Origin: Caryophanales bacterium UBA6768
GTDB lineage: Bacteria > Bacillota > Bacilli > Bacillales_D > Amphibacillaceae
Assembly: GCA_002453315.1 (NCBI GenBank)
Contig: DKGO01000195.1
Span: forward strand, 11,622 to 75,621
Reading direction: 5' to 3'
Length of the DNA stretch: 64,000 nt
Shown here piece after piece: positions 1-7,868 of this stretch. Within the stretch, counting starts at the first letter, position 1, and each line of letters starts with the position of its first letter. Made by a program: the position numbers and the translations under genes. The notes under the pieces were generated by a model. It did no database searches, had not been told where the DNA came from, and saw only the letters and a program-made list of their open reading frames with translations.

Positions 1-804
1 CGTTTTAGTGTGTTAGCTTCGGGAAGTACAGGTAATGCTTTTTATATAGAGGCAGATAATGAAAAGTTATTAATTGATGCTGGTCTTAGTGGGAAGCAAA
101 TGGACAGATTATTTAATGAGATTGGCATCGATCCAAATGAATTATCAGCAATTTTAGTCACTCATGAGCATTCAGATCATGTTAAAGGGCTTGGTGTTAT
201 CGCAAGAAAATACCGACTGCCAATTTATGCAAATGAAAAGACATGGAACAAAATGGGAAGTGGGATTGGTAAGCTGTCACTAGATCAAAAGTTTCATTTT
301 GAAGCGAATACAGTAAAGACCTTTGGAAATATGGATATAGAATCATTTTCTGTATCACATGATGCTGTCGACCCAATGTTTTTTACATTTCATCACAATA
401 ATCATAAAATATCATTAGTAACTGATCTAGGTTACGTTTCGGAGAGAATTAAAAAAACAATTGAAGGGTCAAATGTATTTATTATTGAAGCAAACCATGA
501 TATTAATATGTTACAAATGGGACATTATCCTTGGAATGTGAAAAGACGTATATTAGGGGATTATGGACATATATCAAATGAAGATTGTGGACTAGCTTTA
601 AGTGATGTCATAACGGATAAAACGGAGAGGGTTTATTTAGCTCATTTAAGTAAAGATAATAACATGAAAGATTTGGCTAGAATGTCAGTGGAGCAGATGT
701 TGCTCGAAAGGGATATGAAAACGAGCTTATTTGATACAGATCCTGACAATCCAACAAAAATTTATGAGATTAGTAATGTTGAGTATAATGAATTGTTAAA
801 ATGA
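1..804 (+). CDS. walJ: WalJ/YycJ metallo-beta-lactamase-fold protein, 5' end outside window
   Basis: The reading frame is open from base 1, and the first residues ([14 protein letters not shown]) match the N-terminus of Bacillus YycJ/WalJ from about its fifth residue. The true start therefore lies a few codons before the window; the GTG at 10 is internal. A metallo-beta-lactamase metal motif THEHSDH is encoded at 160-180, with later conserved patches [19 protein letters not shown] and HLSKDNN. Members of this family are the last or near-last gene of the walRK (yycFG) cell-wall two-component operon and are thought to be exonucleases linking wall homeostasis with replication and repair. The htrC gene follows after about 80 bases on the same strand, which is the usual order. 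The identification is firm; the exact substrate is not shown by sequence. Confidence 0.93.
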   Translation, partial: RFSVLASGSTGNAFYIEADNEKLLIDAGLSGKQMDRLFNEIGIDPNELSAILVTHEHSDHVKGLGVIARKYRLPIYANEKTWNKMGSGIGKLSLDQKFHFEANTVKTFGNMDIESFSVSHDAVDPMFFTFHHNNHKISLVTDLGYVSERIKKTIEGSNVFIIEANHDINMLQMGHYPWNVKRRILGDYGHISNEDCGLALSDVITDKTERVYLAHLSKDNNMKDLARMSVEQMLLERDMKTSLFDTDPDNPTKIYEISNVEYNELLK

Positions 805-885
805 TTTATCATAACTTAACCATTAATTGATAATAATATATAAAAGCTCATTAAATAGAAATAAAATACAAAGGAGATGTGATTC

Positions 886-2091
886 ATGGGATATTATACG
901 GATCCATCTGAAAAGAAAAAGAAAAGAAGTAGTGGATGGTTACTACCAATCATCATTGGTTTAGCAATGGGAATTTTATTAATGTTAACTGTTTATCCAC
1001 ATTTTATGGAAAAAAGAACTATTTTAAATAATCATGAACAAAATGAATCGAATACAGAGGAAGGGAATGAATCTATTTCGAGAACAGAGCAAGTGACTGT
1101 AGAGTTATCAACACAAATCACCGATATCGTTGATAAAGTATCTCCAGCAGTTGTAGGGGTAACAAATATCCAACGGCAAACAGATTTTTGGAATATCCAA
1201 GGACAGGAAAGTGAAGCGGGTACAGGGTCAGGTGTGATTTACAATATAAATGGCGGTTATGCATACATAGTTACGAATCATCACGTTGTCGACCAAGCTG
1301 ATATGTTAGAGGTTGTGTTAAATGATGAGGCTACAGTCGAAGCGGAATTGTTAGGTAGCGATCTATTTACAGATTTGGCAGTACTACGGGTGAAAAGTGA
1401 ACAAATTGAAACGAAAATAGAAATGGGGTCATCAGAAAGTCTGCGAGTAGGTGAACCAGTTATTGCCATTGGTAACCCTTTAGGTCATATGTTTGCAGGG
1501 TCTGTCACTCAAGGGATTATTAGTGGGAAACAAAGGACAATTCCACAAGATTTTAATCAAGATGGTCGGCCTGATTGGCAAGCTGAAGTAATTCAAACCG
1601 ATGCTGCAATTAACCCCGGAAATAGTGGTGGAGCATTAATTAATATGCAAGGGCAACTAATTGGAATCAATTCAATGAAGATTAAACAAAATATTGCCCA
1701 AGGAATAGGGTTTGCTATTCCCATTGATACAGCCAGACCATTAATCGAAGAATTAGAACAAAATGGCACAGTAACAAGGCCATTTTTAGGTGTTGAAATA
1801 TATTCGCTTGAGGAAGTTCCTAAAATTGAATGGAAAAACACCTTACAACTACCAAATTCCGTACAAGGTGGGATTTACATTTGGCACATTGAGCCATTAT
1901 CACCAGCTGATCAGGCTGGTCTGGAAAGACTAGATGTCATTACTGAATTTGGTGGTACAAAAATAAATGATATTTTAGATTTGAGAAAAGAATTATACCA
2001 ACATTTAAAAGTTGGTGATCAGGTAACAGTTGTCTATTACCGGGACGGCGAAAAGTTACAAACGACAGTTACTTTAGGGGAACAACAATAA
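886..2091 (+). CDS. htrC: HtrA-family membrane-anchored serine protease (HtrC/YyxA type)
   Basis: This 401-residue protein has a basic N-terminus and a single membrane anchor at about residues 17-37, then a low-complexity acidic linker. A trypsin-like domain carries the triad H133 (TNHHVV), D163 (FTDLAV) and S247 (GNSGG). A PDZ domain occupies about residues 295-395. The architecture is that of DegP/HtrA proteins, which degrade or refold damaged proteins on the outer face of the membrane. The start has a GGAG ribosome site 5' of the ATG. Position right after walJ is the conserved place of yyxA/htrC in Bacillus, so it probably shares the walRK transcript. An intrinsic terminator follows directly. 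Confidence 0.93.
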   Translation: MGYYTDPSEKKKKRSSGWLLPIIIGLAMGILLMLTVYPHFMEKRTILNNHEQNESNTEEGNESISRTEQVTVELSTQITDIVDKVSPAVVGVTNIQRQTDFWNIQGQESEAGTGSGVIYNINGGYAYIVTNHHVVDQADMLEVVLNDEATVEAELLGSDLFTDLAVLRVKSEQIETKIEMGSSESLRVGEPVIAIGNPLGHMFAGSVTQGIISGKQRTIPQDFNQDGRPDWQAEVIQTDAAINPGNSGGALINMQGQLIGINSMKIKQNIAQGIGFAIPIDTARPLIEELEQNGTVTRPFLGVEIYSLEEVPKIEWKNTLQLPNSVQGGIYIWHIEPLSPADQAGLERLDVITEFGGTKINDILDLRKELYQHLKVGDQVTVVYYRDGEKLQTTVTLGEQQ

Positions 2092-2104
2092 TATTTAGAT
2101 GAAA

Positions 2105-2138
2105 TAAAGTGCCTACTCAAAAAGGCACTTTATTTATT
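2105..2138 (+). terminator. Intrinsic terminator after htrC
   Basis: Arms AAAGTGCC and GGCACTTT form an 8-bp stem with a 10-base loop and are followed by a T-rich run. It lies about 15 bases after the htrC stop and would end the walRK-type operon. Confidence 0.8.
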
Positions 2139-2144
2139 TAAAAG

Positions 2145-2286
2145 TTATCCACAATATCACAGAGTTATTAACAAACAGTGGACAAAAAACAAAGAGAAAA
2201 ACAAAAATCAAAATATAGATAAAATTGTCATGAAAAGACAATATATAGATAGGTATTTGTGCATATGTTAATAAATTTGTGGATAA
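2145..2286. promoter_or_regulatory. Cluster of DnaA-box-like sites in mirror arrangement
   Basis: A perfect DnaA box TTATCCACA lies at 2145-2153 on the plus strand and a perfect one in reverse (TGTGGATAA) at 2278-2286. Inside them sit TTATTAACA (2165-2173) and its exact reverse complement TGTTAATAA (2266-2274), each two mismatches from consensus. A further weak reverse match is AGTGGACAA (2177-2185). The outer and inner sites thus form a large mirror image around an A-rich centre. The right-hand pair overlaps the last codons of the GNAT gene. DnaA binding is inferred from the consensus only. Confidence 0.55.
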
Positions 2287-2831
2287 CTAGTGTCATTCCA
2301 CTCATTTTTTAACTTACTATATACGACATGATCAACATAATGATCATAAAGCCATTCAGCCTCCCTTAAAATTCCTTCCTGCACAAACCCTAGCCTCTCG
2401 GGAACTTGACGACTAGCAAGGTTTTCCTTTGCACAACTAATTTCAATCCGATTTAAATTTAATTCAGTAAATCCATAAGTGACAAGTGCATCCACCGATT
2501 TTGTCATGATGCCTTTACCAGTATGCTGCTTACTTAACCAATATCCAATAGTGCCAATCCTATTTTGAAAATCTAACGTATTATAACCAATGACACCGAC
2601 AATATTTTCCTCGAAAAAGATACCAGCAGTGAGTCCTTTACGATTATTAAATGGGACCAATGAATTTTTAATAAAGGATAAGGTGTCAGCCTCAGATGTC
2701 GTCTCATCTAACCATGGTAACCACTTTTTTAAATACTCCCTTGATTGATCAGTAATTGCAAATAAAGGAATTGCATCACGTGCAGAAAGCATCCTTAAAA
2801 AAATATCCTCATTTACTTTCAGAAAGAACAT
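2268..2831 (-). CDS. GNAT N-acetyltransferase, RimJ/RimL type (YdaF-like)
   Basis: This 187-residue protein has the single-domain GNAT fold of ribosomal-protein or peptide N-acetyltransferases. Visible conserved segments are IGYWLSKQHTGKGIMT (the acetyl-CoA binding region, usually Q/RxxGxG/A), ELNLNRIEISCAKENLASR and PERLGFVQEGILREAEW. It resembles Bacillus YdaF along its whole length. The start ATG has a GGGGGAG ribosome site. The substrate could be a ribosomal protein N-terminus, an amino acid or an antibiotic; sequence alone does not decide. It runs convergently to htrC, and its stop codon lies within the DnaA-box-like cluster. Confidence 0.85.
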   Translation of the reverse strand: MFFLKVNEDIFLRMLSARDAIPLFAITDQSREYLKKWLPWLDETTSEADTLSFIKNSLVPFNNRKGLTAGIFFEENIVGVIGYNTLDFQNRIGTIGYWLSKQHTGKGIMTKSVDALVTYGFTELNLNRIEISCAKENLASRQVPERLGFVQEGILREAEWLYDHYVDHVVYSKLKNEWNDTSYPQIY

Positions 2832-3029
2832 TATTCTCCCCCTATAACTTCATTATTTATTTGGTTAAAATTCACGCAGAAATTATTGATAAACTACATC
2901 ATTCCTATGGAGAAATTCTATATTAAGTGAAGTCAATCACAAGGAATAAATGTATTTTTATCAATGATAAGAATTTAATACGCTCTAAATAATATGCAAC
3001 TTAAATACGCCTGTATCCGTTTTCTTTCA

Positions 3030-3059
3030 TTGACAAATAAGCATAAATTGTAGTATAGT
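3030..3059 (+). promoter_or_regulatory. Sigma-A-type promoter for the HMG-CoA lyase gene
   Basis: TTGACA (3030-3035) and TATAGT (3054-3059) are separated by 18 bases. The rest of the 336-base gap upstream (2832-3029) shows no gene and no other clear signal. Transcription would start near 3066, inside the palindrome that follows. Confidence 0.65.
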
Positions 3060-3061
3060 TT

Positions 3062-3078
3062 ATTCAACAAGGTTGAAT
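3062..3078. promoter_or_regulatory. Palindromic candidate operator at the transcription start
   Basis: ATTCAAC-AAG-GTTGAAT is a perfect 7-bp inverted repeat with a 3-base centre, located 2 bases after the -10 hexamer. Such placement is typical of repressor operators, for instance TetR-type regulators of fatty-acid and branched-chain amino-acid catabolism. The cognate regulator is not identified. Confidence 0.45.
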
Positions 3079-3102
3079 GGCAATAAACTGAATAAAAAAA
3101 TA

Positions 3103-3117
3103 AGTTTAAATTAAACT
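3103..3117. promoter_or_regulatory. Second palindrome in the same leader
   Basis: AGTTTAA-A-TTAAACT is a perfect 15-base palindrome between the promoter and the HMG-CoA lyase gene. It is AT-only apart from its ends, so chance is a real alternative; a second operator is possible. Confidence 0.25.
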
Positions 3118-3167
3118 AAACAATAACATATAGAATTGACGTAATCAACGTAAAGGAGGCAATGACA

Positions 3168-4166
3168 ATGCATTGGCCGGAATTTGTACAAATTAAGGAA
3201 GTTGGTCCAAGGGACGGATTACAAAATGAACAACAATTTGTTCCGACGGAAGACAAAGTAGCTTGGATAAATATGCTATCTGAAACGGGTGTGAAGGAAA
3301 TAGAGTTTTCATCTTTTGTACATCCTAAATGGATACCAGCTTTAAAGGATGCTCGGGAGGTAGGTAGGCAAATAAAAAGAAATAAAAATGTACAATATTC
3401 AGCACTAATTCCTAATGAAAAAGGATTGGAACATGCATTAGAGGTCGGAATTGATACAGCTTCAGTTTTCATGTCGGCAAGTGAAACTCATAATAAAAAA
3501 AATATAAATAAAACAATTTCAGAGACGTACCCGATATTAGGAAGTGTCATTAAAACGGCAAAGCATGAAAATAAACGAGTAACAGGCTATGTTTCGACGG
3601 TATTTGACTGTCCATATGAAGGTAAAATACCGATAGACGATGTGTTAAGTGTTATTGAACATTTAATGGAATTAGGCGTTGATGATGTATCTTTGGGTGA
3701 TACGATAGGTACGGCTGTACCAAATCAAGTAGAAAGATTGCTTGAAAAAGTTTTATATTATTTTCCAGCAAAAAATATTATTTTACATTTTCATGATACA
3801 AAAGGAATGGCTGTTGCCAATATTATTACAGCGATACAAAGCGGAATAGTTAGATTTGATTCTTCATTAGGCGGGCTTGGTGGTTGCCCTTATGCCCCTG
3901 GAGCTGCTGGAAATGTCGCCACAAACGATCTACTTTATTTATTTAATGAGATTGGCATTGACACAGGAATTAATTCCGCAAAAATTGCAGAAGCATCATT
4001 ATTTATTCAAGAAAAATTAGGTAAACAATTACCTAGCAAAAATTTAACGTATGTGTCTGATAGGGATAAGCAAGTTACCCAAAAGGTACAGCCACTGAGA
4101 AAACGGGAAATCATATATTATTTCCTAAAAGATCAGTATAAAAAAATACGCAATAAAACTTCTTAA
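3168..4166 (+). CDS. Hydroxymethylglutaryl-CoA lyase (YngG/MvaB type)
   Basis: The enzyme splits HMG-CoA into acetoacetate and acetyl-CoA, the last step of leucine degradation. The (beta/alpha)8 HMGL-like domain fills most of the 332 residues. Visible are the substrate motif GPRDGLQNE (R15, D16), metal ligands H207 and H209 in LHFHDTKG, and the family signature SSLGGLGGCPYAPGAAGN with catalytic C240. The ATG at 3168 is preferred over 3162 because AAAGGAGG at 3152-3159 then has an 8-base spacing instead of 2. The protein has about 30 extra basic residues at the C-terminus compared with the roughly 300-residue Bacillus enzyme. No other leucine-degradation genes adjoin it, so it is a stand-alone unit with its own promoter. 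Confidence 0.92.
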   Translation: MHWPEFVQIKEVGPRDGLQNEQQFVPTEDKVAWINMLSETGVKEIEFSSFVHPKWIPALKDAREVGRQIKRNKNVQYSALIPNEKGLEHALEVGIDTASVFMSASETHNKKNINKTISETYPILGSVIKTAKHENKRVTGYVSTVFDCPYEGKIPIDDVLSVIEHLMELGVDDVSLGDTIGTAVPNQVERLLEKVLYYFPAKNIILHFHDTKGMAVANIITAIQSGIVRFDSSLGGLGGCPYAPGAAGNVATNDLLYLFNEIGIDTGINSAKIAEASLFIQEKLGKQLPSKNLTYVSDRDKQVTQKVQPLRKREIIYYFLKDQYKKIRNKTS

Positions 4167-4188
4167 TCAAAAGGATAAACATAAAATT

Positions 4189-4238
4189 AGGTGAATTTGC
4201 ATCAGTGAATTAATAGCTGAAGTAATTCGCCTTATTTT
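4189..4238 (+). terminator. Probable intrinsic terminator after the HMG-CoA lyase gene
   Basis: AGGTGAATT (4189-4197) pairs with AATTCGCCT (4224-4232) through nine pairs including one G-U, followed by TATTTT. The loop is long (26 bases), which lowers confidence. Confidence 0.5.
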
Positions 4239-4283
4239 GTGTTAGTATATAGGTTAGCATGATAAGGAAGGGAGAGAAATTAG

Positions 4284-4847
4284 ATTAGACTAGACTATGT
4301 AGGAAAGAAGATTAAACAGCTAAGATTGAGACAGAAGAAAACTCAACAAGAAATAGCAGATGAATGTCACATTTCAAAAAGTCTATTATCAAAAATAGAA
4401 AATGGACAAACAAATTCAGCGATTGCAACATTGGCAAAAATTTCTGACTCCCTCGGTGTAAAATTATCCCTTCTTTTAGAAGATGAGTCGGAGCATGATT
4501 TAGTTTTATTAAGAAAAGAACAACGTCAATCAAAAATTGGTGATGAGCATATGGGATATTCTTTTGAATTGTTGGCAAATCGCTCACCATATACAGGTGT
4601 AGAACCGACAATTATCCATGTTACACCAAAGCATAAGATTACCCGAACAGAAGGCTATACTCATGCACATGATGAATTTATATACATTTTAGAGGGTTCA
4701 ATAAAACTTGCCTATAATGGTGACGAGTATGATATGGAAACAGGAGACACAGCTTATTTCAACGGAACTAAACCCCATTTATTTGTCCCTGTTGATAATA
4801 AAGGGGCAAAGGTACTGACATTATTTATCGAAACAGAACTTGCCTAA
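4284..4847 (+). CDS. XRE-family regulator with C-terminal cupin domain; possible ATT start
   Basis: An N-terminal helix-turn-helix of the Cro/CI type (KTQQEIADECHISKSLLSKIE) is joined to a C-terminal cupin domain (HAHDEFIYILEGSIKLAYNG ... GDTAYFNG), the architecture of PuuR-like regulators that sense a small molecule in the cupin. The usual N-terminal helix (VGKKIKQLRLRQ) is encoded only if translation begins upstream of the TTG at 4326. The only candidate codon between the in-frame stop at 4281 and that point with good spacing is ATT at 4284, seven bases after GGAAGGGAGAG (4266-4276). I therefore place the start at ATT 4284, as a rare initiation codon. Starting at TTG 4326 would remove the first HTH helix. 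The target and ligand are unknown. Confidence 0.8.
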   Translation: MRLDYVGKKIKQLRLRQKKTQQEIADECHISKSLLSKIENGQTNSAIATLAKISDSLGVKLSLLLEDESEHDLVLLRKEQRQSKIGDEHMGYSFELLANRSPYTGVEPTIIHVTPKHKITRTEGYTHAHDEFIYILEGSIKLAYNGDEYDMETGDTAYFNGTKPHLFVPVDNKGAKVLTLFIETELA

Positions 4848-4905
4848 TGGTATGATAAAATGGCTAAAGTTAAAGTCACGAACATCCGAAAGGAGTGAGA
4901 AAGTT

Positions 4906-5292
4906 TTGACTTTAGGTATTGTAAAAATAGTAATTACTATTATTTTTGTATTTGCGATTTTAAAGTATATATTACCAGCCAGAGGAGTACGTCAAATTAC
5001 GATTAATGAACTAAAGGAAAGACTGGATGATGAAGAAATACAGTTAATCGATGTCCGCCATCCATTAAAATATAGACAATTCCATATTTACGGCTTTGAC
5101 AATATACCATTATCTGAAATAAAAAAACGGGCTACCAATCTTTCTATGGAAAACGAGGTTATTACCATTTGTCAAACTGGTACACAAGGTAATCAAGCAT
5201 GCAAAAAATTAAAACGGTTAGGGTTTAAAAATTTAGCGAATGTCAGGGGTGGCTTAAGTACATGGACACCTGTCCATGTTGACCGTTCATAA
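4906..5292 (+). CDS. Membrane-anchored rhodanese-domain protein (YqhL-like)
   Basis: From TTG 4906 the product is 129 residues: one N-terminal transmembrane helix (about residues 3-23) and a rhodanese domain with active-site cysteine C89 in ITICQTG, plus the terminal motif NVRGGLSTW. Rhodanese-like domains carry persulfide sulfur on this cysteine. The start is set by AGGAGTG at 4891-4897, eight bases away; the ATG at 4840, overlapping the previous gene, would add 22 residues before the membrane helix and has no good ribosome site. The gene closely follows the XRE-cupin gene and probably shares its transcript. It resembles Bacillus YqhL throughout. Confidence 0.85.
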   Translation: MTLGIVKIVITIIFVFAILKYILPARGVRQITINELKERLDDEEIQLIDVRHPLKYRQFHIYGFDNIPLSEIKKRATNLSMENEVITICQTGTQGNQACKKLKRLGFKNLANVRGGLSTWTPVHVDRS

Positions 5293-5352
5293 TGATCATG
5301 GTGAAGCGGATGCCACTTTTTAAAAGGGGAATTAATTTATATTAAATGCGTT

Positions 5353-5385
5353 AAGCACATTATTAACATGTGCTTTTCATTTTGG
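5353..5385 (+). terminator. Intrinsic terminator after the rhodanese gene
   Basis: AAGCACAT and ATGTGCTT form an 8-bp perfect stem around a 7-base loop, followed by TTCATTTT. Confidence 0.7.
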
Positions 5386-5485
5386 TTTATCATTGTTACA
5401 ACATCGTAGTCCTTAATTCGAAATGATAATCTTATCCAGTTAAATTACGTAAAAAATATTTATGCCTATAATGAGGGGTAACTAG

Positions 5486-7200
5486 ATGATTAAACGATTT
5501 TTTTCCTATTATAAACCGCATAAACGGTTATTTATCATTGATTTCACAAGTGCAGTTATCGTTGCAATATTAGAACTAGCATTTCCTGTGGCAGTACAAT
5601 GGTTTATTGATAAATTATTACCAGAAAATAACTGGGAGCTTATCGTTAAGGTGAGTATTTTATTAGCCATCGTATATTTAATAAGTACATTTTTACAATA
5701 TGTTGTCGCTTACTGGGGGCATAAATTAGGATTAAATATAGAAACAGATATGCGGGAAGACTTATTTAATCACGTACAAAAACAATCATTTCGGTTTTTT
5801 GATAATACGAAAACTGGCCATATTATGAGCCGTATTTCAAATGATTTATTTGAAATTGGTGAATTGGCACACCACGGTCCTGAGGATTTCTTTATTGCTA
5901 TTATGACCTTTTTCGGTGCATTTTTAATTATGTTTTCCATCAATGTTCCATTAGCGATTGTAATATTGGTCATCGTCCCGATTTTAATTGCGTTTATGAC
6001 GTATAGTAATATAAAAATGGGTCAGGCATGGCGTTCCATGTATGAAAATATTGCCAAAGTAAATGCAAGGGTTGAGGATGCGGTTTCTGGGGCAAGGGTT
6101 GTTCAATCATTTACAAATGAGAAATATGAAATGGATCGTTTTGTTGAAAATAATCAATTATTTCGTACTTCAAAATTAAGGGCTTATAAAGTGATGGCAT
6201 TCGTTCAATCAAATATTTATATGATGATGCGTTTCATGACGTTAATTGTGTTAATCATTGGTGCCTGGCTAAGTTTTAATGGTAAGTTGAGCTATGGATC
6301 TTTGGTTGCTTTTGTCCTATATGTCAATGTACTGTTTCGACCGATTGAAAAAATCAGTGCATTATTAGAACTATACCCGAAAGGGATGGCAGGGTTTCGC
6401 CGATTTACCGAAATGTTAACTATCGAACCAGACATTCAAAATCGAAAAGGAGCCAAGGAAGTTAAATCGTTGGATGGAAATATTTCATTTTCAAATGTGA
6501 CTTTTTCGTATGAAAAGACACAAGCCCCAGTATTAAAAAATTTAAATCTCCAAATAAGAGCAGGGGAAACGATTGCATTAGTTGGACCTTCTGGTGCAGG
6601 AAAAACAACGATATGCTCCCTTATCCCGCGATTTTATGATGTACATAAAGGGGAAATTAAAATTGATGGGATAGATATTCGAGATATGACAACAAGGTCA
6701 TTACGTAAGCAAATTGGTATCGTTCAACAAGATGTTTTTTTATTTACCGGTACCTTAAGGGAGAATATTGCTTACGGAAAATTGAATGCTACCGATGTAG
6801 AAGTGGAAGAAGCGGCAAAATTAGCGCATATGGAGGAATTCATATCCGAATTACCCCACGGCTATGAAACTCAAGTTGGGGAAAGAGGATTAAAATTATC
6901 AGGTGGTCAAAACAACGAATTGCTATTGCTAGAATGTTTTTAAAAAACCCACCCATACTGATTTTAGATGAAGCTACGTCTGCATTGGATACTGAAACAG
7001 AAAATATCATTCAACTAGCGTTAATGGAATTAGCTAAAGACCGAACAACACTTATTATTGCTCACCGATTAGCAACGATAAAAAATGCCGATCGAATTTT
7101 AGTCGTTACAAAGGAAGGAATTGAAGAAGAAGGTACCCATGAACAATTAATGGCACAAGATGGGCTGTTTGCACATTTTCATGATATTCAATTACGGTAA
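5486..7200 (+). pseudogene. ABC exporter, permease-ATPase half-transporter, broken by a -1 frameshift
   Basis: The two reading frames together encode a 571-residue half-transporter of the multidrug/lipid type (resembling Bacillus YgaD): six membrane helices in the first 300 residues, then an ATPase with Walker A GPSGAGKTT (about residue 367), signature LSGGQ, Walker B ILILDEATSAL and switch IIAHRL. The frame breaks at 6909-6912, where CAAAAC has four A residues; CAAAAAC with five would restore LSGGQKQRIAIARMFLKNP exactly. The first frame ends at 6943, just after LSGGQ, and the rest reads from 6934. With only four A residues, slippage is unlikely, so this is a recent inactivating mutation or a base-calling error. 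No other damage is visible. Confidence 0.88.
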
Positions 7201-7280
7201 AAGGTACCGAACTTGTAGTATTGTTGTGGGAAATAAAAGGATATTAAATTAAAATGAAATGATGTTTGTATCTAGATTTA

Positions 7281-7732
7281 CTAGTAGAAGGAATAATCGT
7301 AATCGTGCCCTTCGTTGCCTGATTTACATGTAGAAGGGAAGGAATAAGTCGTAATCGTGCCCTTCGTTGTCTGATTTTCATGTAGAAGGGAAGGAATAGT
7401 TCGTAATCGTGCTCTTCGTTGTCTGATTTTCATGTAGAAGGGAAGGAATAGTTCGTAATCGTGCCCTTCGTTGTCTGATTTTCATGTAGAAGGGAAGGAA
7501 AAGTTCGTAATCGTGCCCTTCGATGTCTGATTTGCATGTAGAAGGGAAGGAATAAGTCGTAATCGTGCGCTTCGATGTCTGATTTTCAGGGAGAAGGGAA
7601 GGAATAGGTCGTAATCGTGCCCTTCGTTGTCTGATTTACATGTAGAAGGGAAGGAATAAGTCGTAATCGTGCCCTTCGATGTCTGATTTTCAGGGAGAAG
7701 GGAAGGAATAGGTCGTAATCGTGCCCTTCGTT
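7281..7732. repeat. Tandem array of 52-bp hairpin-forming repeats (about 9 copies)
   Basis: Seven full 52-bp units begin at 7329, 7381, 7433, 7485, 7537, 7589 and 7641. A 40-base partial copy begins at 7693 and a shortened copy (5 bases missing) precedes the array from 7281. Each unit holds GAAGGGAAGGAATA, then TCGTAATCGTGCCCTTCG, then a spacer like TTGTCTGATTTTCATGTA. The GAAGGG and CCCTTC arms can pair within a unit or between neighbours. Differences are single substitutions scattered over the unit; there are no unique spacers. Apart from the array, the 668-base gap 7201-7868 holds only AT-rich sequence and the htpG ribosome site. No gene is supported here. Confidence 0.95.
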
Positions 7733-7868
7733 ACCGTTGACAAACGATGAAGGTAACCTAAATGAAGTGTTAAATATAGTAAAATGATAATCAACAATCA
7801 TTTCATTTGAAATATATTTAATAAAATTTAAAATATAGATGGAAAAGAATTTATAAGGAGCGATTTTA

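Noticed and set aside
5467..5472. TATAAT as promoter of the ABC exporter gene
   Set aside because: It is only 13 bases from the start codon and overlaps the ribosome-site region, with no -35 box; an AT-rich chance match is likely.
7281..7732. CRISPR array
   Set aside because: Repeats abut each other with a constant 52-bp period; there are no unique spacers and no cas genes.
7737..7742. TTGACA as -35 box of htpG
   Set aside because: The next good -10-like sequence is more than 28 bases away, so the spacing is wrong.
7586..7801. 71-residue minus-strand reading frame
   Set aside because: It lies over the 52-bp repeats, so its sequence is only a translation of the repeat; no ribosome site.
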